Of a DNA stretch of 5,254 nt, positions 1 through 5,096 are shown in pieces. Every line of letters begins with the position of its first letter. The stretch's first letter is position 1. The position numbers and the translations under genes were made by a program. This DNA is from Clostridium sp. CAG:448 (GTDB taxonomy: Bacteria > Bacillota > Clostridia > Oscillospirales > CAG-272). Location: assembly GCA_000433415.1 (NCBI GenBank), contig FR890508.1, positions 9,432-14,685 of the forward strand, read 5' to 3'. The notes beneath the pieces were generated by a model. It saw nothing but the letters and a program-made list of their open reading frames with translations, was not told the DNA's origin and did no database searches.

Positions 1-233
1 TACATTCTGTCCCTTGTATGTGCGCTCACCTTTCCGTCTGCGGTTTCAAAGAACAGAATCTTTTCGGGCGATACATAGTATTCCGTATCGCCGATGTATA
101 ACTGTAATTCGACTTTGTGTGCCGCTCCCTGTATGACCCGCTGCAGACGCGAAATCTCGTCGGTAACGGCGCGGCAGCGGATATACACTTCATCTTCCGG
201 GAGATCGTCCGCAATTTCAATCCGTAACTTCAT
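1..233 (-). CDS. LytTR-domain DNA-binding regulator, N-terminal part (cut by left window edge)
   Basis: This is the first 77 codons of a gene that continues past the left edge, with no stop in frame. The protein begins MKLRIEIADDLPEDEVYIRC. It continues with a helical stretch (about residues 17-36) and then the start of a LytTR fold, with YIGDTEYYVSPEKILFFETA at about residues 50-69 and GKVSAHTRDRMY at the edge. This matches the short (about 145-150 residue) stand-alone LytTR proteins of Clostridia, which have no receiver domain and often sit beside a DUF3021 membrane protein; any such partner would lie outside the window. LytTR proteins bind paired direct repeats in DNA. Two in-frame ATGs exist, at 239 and 233. 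I chose 233 because AAAGGA (minus strand, 246-241) lies 7 bases before it but only 1 base before the other. A strong promoter and a candidate LytTR operator lie just upstream. The family is fairly certain; the target genes are unknown. Confidence 0.85.
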   Translation of the reverse strand, partial: MKLRIEIADDLPEDEVYIRCRAVTDEISRLQRVIQGAAHKVELQLYIGDTEYYVSPEKILFFETADGKVSAHTRDRM

Positions 234-261
234 AGGCATTTCCTTTCCCGTTGGTGCGATC

Positions 262-290
262 AGTATAACAGATGCCGGGAGATTTGTAAA
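262..290 (-). promoter_or_regulatory. Sigma-A promoter of the LytTR gene, with extended -10
   Basis: Read on the minus strand, the -35 is TTTACA (290-285) and the -10 is TATACT (267-262), with exactly 17 bases between them. The -10 is preceded by TGT, giving a TGn extended -10. The predicted transcript would start near 255 and leave a leader of about 20 bases before the ATG at 233. This lets the LytTR gene be transcribed independently of the upstream recombinase gene. Confidence 0.8.
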
Positions 291-297
291 GAGAAAA

Positions 298-327
298 ACG
301 GTAAGTGGTTGTTTTTTGCCGGTAAGT
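298..327. repeat. Two 9-bp direct repeats 12 bp apart (candidate LytTR operator)
   Basis: ACGGTAAGT (298-306) and CCGGTAAGT (319-327) on the plus strand differ only in the first base and start 21 bp apart, two helical turns. The similarity runs on downstream, so that 11 of 13 bases match between 299-311 and 320-332. The pair begins 8 bp upstream of the -35 of the LytTR promoter. Family knowledge: LytTR regulators bind two imperfect 9-bp direct repeats separated by 12-13 bp, with consensus [TA][AC][CA]GTTN[AG][TG]. By my count the copies match it at 7 and 6 of 9 positions. The spacing fits exactly but the central GTT is GTA, so an operator role is inference. Confidence 0.5.
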
Positions 328-350
328 CGTCGCAGGCTGTCGATTGGTTG

Positions 351-1385
351 TCAGTTCTCGCCGTCTTCCTTTTTTGCGGGGGTGTCGATGGTCAAAGAGG
401 AGAGCGGATTGGCGTTCATGGCATTCTGCATGTTTTTGTCGCTGACATGCGTATAGATCTGCGTGGTGTTGAGCTGTTCGTGCCCAAGAATGTCCTTGAG
501 GACGCGGATGTCCACCTCTCCTGACTGATACATCAGCGTTGCGGCGGTGTGCCGGAGCTTGTGCACGGAATAGTGCTTGGCGCCCAGTCCGGCAAGATCC
601 AGGTATTTGTAGACCATATACTGTACGGTTTTGACGCTGATACGTTTGTCGCGGTTGCTCAGAAACAGCGCTTTATCCGGCAGGTCTGCCATACCGCCCG
701 CAAGCCTGACCTCCTGCAGATAGTCGGCAAGTGCAGCACGGCAGGCATCGTTCAGATAGACGATGCGCTCCTTGCTTCCTTTTCCGACCACACGTAAGGA
801 CCGCAATTCGCGGTCAATGTCCGGCAGGCTGATGCCGACAAGCTCGGACACACGCATGCCGCAATTCAGAAACAGGGTGATGATACAATAGTCCCGCAGC
901 CGGGTGTCGGATGCGGCATCGTTTTTGACGGTATCCAGAAGAATCCTGCATTCCTCCAGCGAAAGAAACTTCGGCAGTGTTTTCTGCCTTTTCGGTGTTT
1001 CAATATTGATTGCCGGATTTTCCTCCAGCAGATTCCGTTTGTTGACCAGGTATTTGTAGAATACCTTGATGGAGGACAGCTTCCGTGCTTTTGCGCACCA
1101 GAGGTTTTTGCGTACCGATCCGGAGTAGAGCAAAAACTCATAGATGTCAGTCTGCTTGATTCCGGAAAGATACGAAAGGTCAATGCCGGTGATGTCGATT
1201 TGTAAAAATTCGTCCGATTCGGGCGAAATGCCGCGGTCCCGGGCGAGCAAAAAACGGAAAAAGGTGCGCAGATCAAGCAGGTATTCGCCTACGGTCTTTT
1301 CCGAACACCCCTGGATGGCGGATTTATATGCGGCAAATTCCTGCACAATCGGCGGGAATTCACAAAGATCAACTTCGTATGCCAT
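351..1385 (-). CDS. Tyrosine recombinase, XerC/XerD-like
   Basis: This is a complete 344-residue site-specific recombinase of the lambda-integrase/Xer family, which cuts and rejoins DNA through a 3'-phosphotyrosine. Residues about 10-115 form the SAM-like core-binding domain, and about 140-320 the catalytic domain. All active-site residues are visible: Arg178 (CGMRVSEL), Lys202 (VVGKGSKER), His275 and Arg278 (HKLRHTAATL), His302 (ILGHEQLNTTQ) and the nucleophile Tyr311 (QIYTHV). Arg-to-Lys and His-to-Tyr spacings equal those of E. coli XerD. The protein is about 45 residues longer than XerD, from an insertion around residues 48-75 and a charged tail after Tyr311. Comparable clostridial proteins are usually called XerC. 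The frame stays open for 135 codons upstream, but I chose the ATG at 1385: AAGGAG lies 9 bases before it and the promoter at 1420-1448 would exclude longer forms. Housekeeping dimer resolution is likely, but integron-, phage- or inversion-type roles cannot be ruled out. No terminator is evident after its stop, so read-through into the LytTR gene is possible. Confidence 0.93.
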   Translation of the reverse strand: MAYEVDLCEFPPIVQEFAAYKSAIQGCSEKTVGEYLLDLRTFFRFLLARDRGISPESDEFLQIDITGIDLSYLSGIKQTDIYEFLLYSGSVRKNLWCAKARKLSSIKVFYKYLVNKRNLLEENPAINIETPKRQKTLPKFLSLEECRILLDTVKNDAASDTRLRDYCIITLFLNCGMRVSELVGISLPDIDRELRSLRVVGKGSKERIVYLNDACRAALADYLQEVRLAGGMADLPDKALFLSNRDKRISVKTVQYMVYKYLDLAGLGAKHYSVHKLRHTAATLMYQSGEVDIRVLKDILGHEQLNTTQIYTHVSDKNMQNAMNANPLSSLTIDTPAKKEDGEN

Positions 1386-1394
1386 ACGTAGAGA

Positions 1395-1400
1395 CTCCTT
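1395..1400 (-). promoter_or_regulatory. Ribosome binding site fixing the recombinase start
   Basis: AAGGAG on the minus strand, 9 bases before the ATG at 1385. It decides the start, because the reading frame is open well beyond it up to about 1790, over the divergent promoters and the neighbouring gene. Confidence 0.8.
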
Positions 1401-1419
1401 TGGTTGGATTTCTGACTCT

Positions 1420-1448
1420 ATTATACACCGGATTCCGGTTTGTTGCAA
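1420..1448 (-). promoter_or_regulatory. Sigma-A promoter of the recombinase gene
   Basis: On the minus strand, TTGCAA (1448-1443) and a consensus TATAAT (1425-1420) are separated by 17 bases. Transcription would start near 1413, about 28 bases before the ATG. The spacer contains a perfect 13-bp inverted repeat, described separately. Confidence 0.8.
1427..1439. repeat. 13-bp perfect inverted repeat in the recombinase promoter spacer
   Basis: ACCGGATTCCGGT consists of two 6-base arms around one central base. It fills most of the 17-base spacer between the -35 and -10 of the recombinase promoter, a position where a bound repressor would block RNA polymerase. A related CCGGAT occurs again at 1481-1486 beside the opposing promoter. 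The palindrome is seen directly; an operator function is inferred. Confidence 0.45.
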
Positions 1449-1487
1449 GATTTTCTTGGACAAAGTGTAAATTTTCTGCCCCGGATG

Positions 1488-1516
1488 TTGCAATCCGCAG
1501 GAAGGTGGGCTATAAT
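1488..1516 (+). promoter_or_regulatory. Sigma-A promoter of the membrane protein gene
   Basis: TTGCAA (1488-1493) and TATAAT (1511-1516) are separated by 17 bases, the same three parameters as the divergent recombinase promoter. Transcription would begin near 1523, about 27 bases before the ATG at 1550. The -35 sits inside an interrupted inverted repeat, CGGAT (1482-1486) with ATCCG (1493-1497). Confidence 0.8.
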
Positions 1517-1533
1517 GAAGAAAGATTATTGTG

Positions 1534-1540
1534 AGGGGGT
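1534..1540 (+). promoter_or_regulatory. Ribosome binding site choosing ATG 1550 over TTG 1544
   Basis: AGGGGGT can pair along all seven bases with the 16S anti-Shine-Dalgarno sequence, using one G-U wobble. It ends 9 bases before the ATG at 1550 but only 3 before the in-frame TTG at 1544, which favours the ATG. Confidence 0.65.
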
Positions 1541-1549
1541 CGTTTGTAT

Positions 1550-2224
1550 ATGGACAACAAACAGCCGGACGTTTGGGAGCGCGACTATACCATTGAGGGC
1601 ACCGAGCCGGAAAAACCGTCGAATCACCCCGCAGTGGCACGGTTCTGGCGCGAATACTCATATGACGCGGTGCGCCTTTTTCTGAATCAGTTTGTGACGG
1701 CAATTTTCGGACTGGTTCTTGCGCTCGCCGCGGGTATGATGGGGGATGAAAAAAATTTCGGACTGATGGCGGCAACCAGTGTCGGTGCAACGCTGTTCTA
1801 TCTGTTTTTGACCTATCTGAGTGCCTGGTCGGTCGGATCGCGTGACCGTCTTTCCGTGGAAACCGGTAAGCGGAAGCTGAATCTGCTTTACCCGCTTTTT
1901 ACATCTCTGCTTGCCAATTCGCTCAATTATGTCGCGGTTCTCATTTATGCCGCCGGAATGCTCAGCGGTGTCGGGAATCTTGCCGGCGTCGGAAAGCTTG
2001 CCGGATTGCTTTTGCAGGGCATGTATGCCGGACTGCTTTCCATAGAAGTAACCGTCGGGGCAGAGGCACAGCCGCTGCATAACTTCTTCTGGATGTTTAT
2101 TCTGAGTACGCTGCCGTCTGTGCTGATGACATTGTTTGCCTATATGATGGGTCTGAAAGACAAGCATCTGACCGGCATGCTGAAACCCCAGATGCCGCTG
2201 TCGGATCGGGACAGAAAAAAATGA
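1550..2224 (+). CDS. Integral membrane protein of unknown function
   Basis: I do not recognise this 224-residue protein. Residues 1-38 are hydrophilic and acidic-to-mixed (MDNKQPDVWERDY...), with no signal peptide, so the N-terminus is probably cytoplasmic. Hydrophobic segments lie at about 41-63, 70-94, 111-137, 148-165 and 178-201, giving four or five membrane helices. The fourth is glycine-rich (GNLAGVGKLAGLLLQGMYAG) and may be a re-entrant or weak helix. The loop at 96-110 (GSRDRLSVETGKRKL) and the tail from 202 (LKDKHLTGMLKPQ, ending DRKK) are basic, which by the positive-inside rule places both in the cytoplasm. No catalytic motif, transporter signature or nucleotide-binding loop is visible. 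The gene is monocistronic: it has its own promoter divergent from the recombinase gene and its own terminator after the stop. A function linked to the recombinase is not supported beyond the shared promoter region. That it is a real gene is well supported by the promoter, ribosome site, hydrophobic pattern and terminator. Confidence 0.85.
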   Translation: MDNKQPDVWERDYTIEGTEPEKPSNHPAVARFWREYSYDAVRLFLNQFVTAIFGLVLALAAGMMGDEKNFGLMAATSVGATLFYLFLTYLSAWSVGSRDRLSVETGKRKLNLLYPLFTSLLANSLNYVAVLIYAAGMLSGVGNLAGVGKLAGLLLQGMYAGLLSIEVTVGAEAQPLHNFFWMFILSTLPSVLMTLFAYMMGLKDKHLTGMLKPQMPLSDRDRKK

Positions 2225-2233
2225 CCGATTGTA

Positions 2234-2273
2234 TCACCCCCGGTTCGTGTCGTCGGATCGGGGTGACTTTTTT
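2234..2273 (+). terminator. Intrinsic terminator after the membrane protein gene
   Basis: TCACCCC (2234-2240) pairs with GGGGTGA (2260-2266) in a perfect 7-bp GC-rich stem, with a 19-base loop that may add a few inner pairs. One C and then six Ts (2268-2273) follow. It begins 10 bases after the stop codon and separates this gene from the downstream operon. Confidence 0.85.
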
Positions 2274-2348
2274 CGGAATCTTTCGGGTACAGCCCCCCAT
2301 TTGCGTGGGAGAGTTGACCTGCGGCGGACGAAAAATCACTTTTTCCAC

Positions 2349-2377
2349 TTGACAGCGTATGGTTTTTTTGGTATAAT
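2349..2377 (+). promoter_or_regulatory. Perfect-consensus sigma-A promoter of the fakB-fakA operon
   Basis: TTGACA (2349-2354), 17 bases, TATAAT (2372-2377), with TG one base before the -10 (TGGTATAAT). This is an exact match to the housekeeping consensus plus an extended -10, so strong expression is expected unless it is repressed. Transcription would start near 2384, about 30 bases before the ATG at 2415, leaving no room for a riboswitch. A second TATAAT at 2385-2390 has no matching -35. Confidence 0.92.
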
Positions 2378-2388
2378 ATTACATTATA
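2372..2388. repeat. Inverted repeat over the -10 and start of the fakB-fakA promoter
   Basis: TATAAT-ATTAC-ATTATA has two 6-base arms with a 5-base spacer and covers the -10 and the predicted transcription start. It could be an operator, but it is pure AT in the arms and one arm is the -10 itself, so chance symmetry is a real possibility. It does not resemble the FapR site. Confidence 0.25.
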
Positions 2389-2414
2389 ATGTCTGAATTT
2401 TGCGAGGTGTGTTT

Positions 2415-3278
2415 ATGCGGAATTTTGCGATCGTAACCGATTCCTCCTGCGATTTGCCGCGGGAGATTGCAGAGCAGTTTGAGATTTCTGTCGCACAGCT
2501 GGATGTGACCACAGGTGACGGGCGGACAATGCCGGACGAGGCACTTGACCGCGGTGAATTTTATGCCTATTTGCGGAAGGGCGGAAGCGCTTCGACGGCT
2601 TCGGTCAGCATCGGTAAGTTCACGGATTTGTTTACGGATCTTTTACAGAAGGGAAATGATATTCTCTATATCGGGTTTTCTTCCGGACTGAGTGCCACCT
2701 GCAAAGCCGGTCAGACGGCGGCGGAGGATCTGCGCGGGCAGTTCCCGGAACGGAAGATCCTGGTTGTCGATACGCTTGCGGCGTCGCTCGGACAGGGGAT
2801 GCTTGTCTATCTGGCGGCAAACAAGCGTGAGGAAGGCGCAACCATTGAGGAAACCGCACAGTGGCTGGAGGATCACAAGCTGAACCTGTGCCATTGGTTT
2901 ACCGTTGAGGATCTGTTTTTCCTGAAACGCGGCGGACGGATCAGTGCCGCAACGGCGGTTCTCGGTTCCATGCTTTCGATCAAGCCGATCATGCATGTGG
3001 ATAACGACGGACACCTGATCAACGTCGGAAAAGCAAGAGGACGCCGCGGTGCGATTGCGGAGCTTTGCAACCGCATGGAAAAGAGCGCAGTCAATCCGGG
3101 AGAGCAGACGATTTTTATCAGCCACGGGGACTGCAAAGAGGATGCCGAAACACTGGCATCTATGATCCGGGAAAAAATCGGTGTGAAAGATGTCATCATC
3201 GGATGCGTCGGTCCGGTAATCGGTGCGCATTCCGGGCCGGGGACATTGGCGCTGTTTTATCTCGGAAGTGAAAGATGA
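2415..3278 (+). CDS. DegV/FakB family fatty acid-binding protein
   Basis: This 287-residue protein has the full DegV length (about 280). Family role: a cytoplasmic carrier that buries one free fatty acid and presents its carboxylate to the kinase FakA, which turns it into acyl-phosphate for phospholipid synthesis. Visible signatures are IVTDSSCDLP at 6-15, STASVS at 60-65, SSGLSATCKAG at 89-99, FTVEDLFFLKRGGRIS at 162-177, IKPIM at 189-193, KARGRRG at 206-212, ISHGDC at 235-240 and GPVIGAHSGPGTLALFYLG at 266-284. Thr61, Ser93 and His272 sit where FakB proteins hold the carboxylate. I chose ATG 2415 because GAGGTG (2404-2409) lies 5 bases before it and the next residues are the usual DegV start; an upstream in-frame TTG at 2400 has no such site. 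Only 10 bases separate it from the kinase gene, so this is probably that kinase's own binding partner. Chain-length or saturation preference cannot be read from the sequence. Confidence 0.93.
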   Translation: MRNFAIVTDSSCDLPREIAEQFEISVAQLDVTTGDGRTMPDEALDRGEFYAYLRKGGSASTASVSIGKFTDLFTDLLQKGNDILYIGFSSGLSATCKAGQTAAEDLRGQFPERKILVVDTLAASLGQGMLVYLAANKREEGATIEETAQWLEDHKLNLCHWFTVEDLFFLKRGGRISAATAVLGSMLSIKPIMHVDNDGHLINVGKARGRRGAIAELCNRMEKSAVNPGEQTIFISHGDCKEDAETLASMIREKIGVKDVIIGCVGPVIGAHSGPGTLALFYLGSER

Positions 3279-3281
3279 GGA
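3277..3281 (+). promoter_or_regulatory. Ribosome binding site of fakA overlapping the fakB stop codon
   Basis: GAGGA starts inside the TGA stop of the upstream gene (3276-3278) and lies 7 bases before the ATG at 3289. The arrangement suggests translational coupling of the carrier and its kinase. Confidence 0.7.
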
Positions 3282-3288
3282 ATAATCA

Positions 3289-5007
3289 ATGAGTCAGAAA
3301 ACTGCAAAAAGCGGACCGGATACCGTTTCCGAAAAATCGGTTGTCGACGGGCACACCCTGAGCGATATGATTATTTCCGGTGCGAATGCACTGGACAACG
3401 ATAAAAATGCGATCAACGATCTGAATGTCTTTCCGGTGCCGGATGGGGATACCGGAATCAATATGAGTCTGACGCTGAGCGATTCCGCAAAAGAGCTGAG
3501 CGGCTTTTCCGGAAACGTTTCCGAGTGCGCGGAAAAGACGGCGTCTACCAGTCTGCGTTCCGCACGCGGCAACTCCGGGGCGATTCTTTCTCTGTTTTTC
3601 CGCGGCATGGCGAAGTCCCTGCGCGGCAGAGAAACCGCAACCAGCAAGGATATGGCGGAGGCTTTTGAAAGCGGAACCAAGGAAGCGTATAAGGCGGTTT
3701 CCAATCCGACGGAGGGAACCATTCTGACGGTCATGCGCGTCTGTTCGGAAGAGGCGAAAACGAATTCGGAAAAGGAAGAAAAAAAGACCATTGGGGCGTT
3801 CTTTGCGCATGTGGTTCACACTGCGGAGGAGACGCTTGCCAAGACGCCGGAGATGCTGACAGTTTTGAAGCAGGCAAAGGTTGTGGATGCCGGCGGAAGC
3901 GGTTTTGTGACCATGCTGAAGGGTATGTATGCCGCGCTGATGGGAAAACCGGTCGAGCGTGAAAATACGGATGCGGGAACCAAGATGTCTGCCGCGGCGC
4001 GTGCGGACGGCTCCGATACGGCAATCCGGTTTGCCTACTGCACGGAATGTATTGTGGAAAAGTCCGCGGACCAGAAGGGAGAGGGGACAGCGGAAGCTTT
4101 CCGCTCCTACCTGTTGCGGTTGGGAGACAGCCTGGTGTTTGTGGACGATGAGGAGATTATCAAACTGCATGTGCATACCAATCATCCCGGTAAGGTGATG
4201 GAGAATGCGCTGAAATACGGTCAACTTGTTATGGTCAAGGTGGAGAATATGCGCCTGCAGCATTCCGAACTGGTGGGTGCGGGTGCATCGGAGAAAAATG
4301 ATCCCCCGGCACCGGCAGCCGAAGAAGCGGTTGTCACCGTGGCGGCGGCAGAGAAGAAATACGGATTTGTTGCGGTTTGCATGGGAAAGGGAATTTCGGA
4401 TGCGTTTACCGACCTCGGAACCGATCAGTTGATTTTCGGCGGGCAGACCATGAATCCCAGCACACAGGATATCCTGGATGCAATCAACCGCACGCCGAGT
4501 GAAATCGTGTTTATTCTTCCCAACAACAAGAATATCTGTATGGTGGCACAGCAAGCCGCAAAGCTCTCCACCGAAAAGAAAGCGATTGTGATTCCCACGG
4601 TGAGTATTCCGCAGGGGATGGCAGTGCTGATGAATTTCGACCCGGAAGCGGATACCGAACAGCTTGTGACCAATATGACCGACGCAATTGCCGCAGTGAC
4701 CTCGATGGCGGTGACATTTGCCGTGCGGGATACCGAGATTGACAACACCAAGATCCGCAAAGGGCAGTCCATCGGAATGATCAACGGCAAAATCAGAGTG
4801 GTCAGCGATGATGCTCTGGAGTGCCTGCGCCTGATGACGGCGGAGATGCGGGACGCGCAGTTTGTGACGGTTTTCTGCGGTGAGGAGATCAATGAGCATA
4901 TCCGCCAGGACGTCAGTGATATTTTGCGCGAGAAGCTGAAGGGTGCGGATATCAATGTCCTCCCAGGCGGGCAGCCGTTGTACGATTTCATTATTTCTGT
5001 GGAATAA
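3289..5007 (+). CDS. fakA: Fatty acid kinase FakA (DAK2 domain, DegV-like C-terminus)
   Basis: This is a complete 572-residue protein; S. aureus FakA is about 548. Family role: an ATP-dependent kinase that phosphorylates the carboxylate of fatty acid bound to FakB, supplying acyl-phosphate to PlsX/PlsY. The DAK2-type kinase domain spans about 18-220, with NVFPVPDGDTGINM at 46-59 (Asp52 and Asp54 are probable metal ligands), ARGNSG at 93-97 and neighbours, and VDAGGSG at 199-205. The middle domain (about 245-330) carries YCTE with Cys251 and KLHVHTNHPG with His294 and His296, matching the Cys/His/His metal site reported for FakA. An Ala/Pro/Glu-rich linker (about 331-356) leads to a DegV-like C-terminal domain (357-572) containing FGGQTMNPS at 383-391 and ILPNNKNI at 409-416. 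There are no membrane segments. It is co-transcribed with the DegV/FakB gene 10 bases upstream and ends at a strong terminator. Older annotations call such proteins DAK2-domain or dihydroxyacetone kinase-like, but the middle and C-terminal domains separate it from glycerone kinases. Confidence 0.93.
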   Translation: MSQKTAKSGPDTVSEKSVVDGHTLSDMIISGANALDNDKNAINDLNVFPVPDGDTGINMSLTLSDSAKELSGFSGNVSECAEKTASTSLRSARGNSGAILSLFFRGMAKSLRGRETATSKDMAEAFESGTKEAYKAVSNPTEGTILTVMRVCSEEAKTNSEKEEKKTIGAFFAHVVHTAEETLAKTPEMLTVLKQAKVVDAGGSGFVTMLKGMYAALMGKPVERENTDAGTKMSAAARADGSDTAIRFAYCTECIVEKSADQKGEGTAEAFRSYLLRLGDSLVFVDDEEIIKLHVHTNHPGKVMENALKYGQLVMVKVENMRLQHSELVGAGASEKNDPPAPAAEEAVVTVAAAEKKYGFVAVCMGKGISDAFTDLGTDQLIFGGQTMNPSTQDILDAINRTPSEIVFILPNNKNICMVAQQAAKLSTEKKAIVIPTVSIPQGMAVLMNFDPEADTEQLVTNMTDAIAAVTSMAVTFAVRDTEIDNTKIRKGQSIGMINGKIRVVSDDALECLRLMTAEMRDAQFVTVFCGEEINEHIRQDVSDILREKLKGADINVLPGGQPLYDFIISVE

Positions 5008-5019
5008 GGTAGAGAAATA

Positions 5020-5057
5020 AGCACCGGGAGCAGTGATAACTGTTTCCGGTGCTTTTT
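5020..5057 (+). terminator. Strong intrinsic terminator of the fakB-fakA operon
   Basis: The left arm (5020-5034, AGCACCGGGAGCAGT) pairs with the right arm (5039-5053, ACTGTTTCCGGTGCT) over all 15 positions, with two G-U wobbles and a 4-base loop GATA. The run TTTTT (5053-5057) follows. On the minus strand the hairpin is followed by the T-rich TTATTTCTCT, so it may also stop transcription from the convergent gene on the right. Confidence 0.92.
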
Positions 5058-5096
5058 AGCGGGGATTGGTGAAAATGAGATGTTTGCTGCGCGCTG

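Noticed and set aside
291..350. Expected terminator for the recombinase gene
   Set aside because: No stem of useful length followed by a T-run could be found on the minus strand here; only the direct repeats and a few short T/A runs are present.
1544..1549. TTG start for the membrane protein gene
   Set aside because: It is only 3-4 bases from the Shine-Dalgarno sequence and a normal ATG with good spacing follows two codons later.
1386..1790. A 135-codon upstream extension of the recombinase reading frame on the minus strand
   Set aside because: It crosses both divergent promoters and runs antisense through the start of the membrane protein gene. The peptide is low-complexity and unlike any Xer N-terminus, while ATG 1385 has a well-placed AAGGAG.
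2274..2348. Possible riboswitch or leader RNA before the fatty acid kinase operon
   Set aside because: The operon promoter lies downstream of this stretch, so it is not in the transcript. I see no conserved aptamer motif, only the spacer between the terminator and the promoter.
2372..2398. AT-rich near-palindrome resembling the core of a Xer dif site
   Set aside because: The bases are the -10 region of the operon promoter, and the conserved XerC and XerD arms of a dif site are not present on either side.
3286..4899. A 537-codon open frame on the minus strand opposite fakA
   Set aside because: It lies fully antisense to a clearly conserved kinase gene and encodes a His/Arg/Cys-rich sequence with no recognisable domain. 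I see no ribosome site or promoter for it. It is a mirror of the real gene's codon bias.
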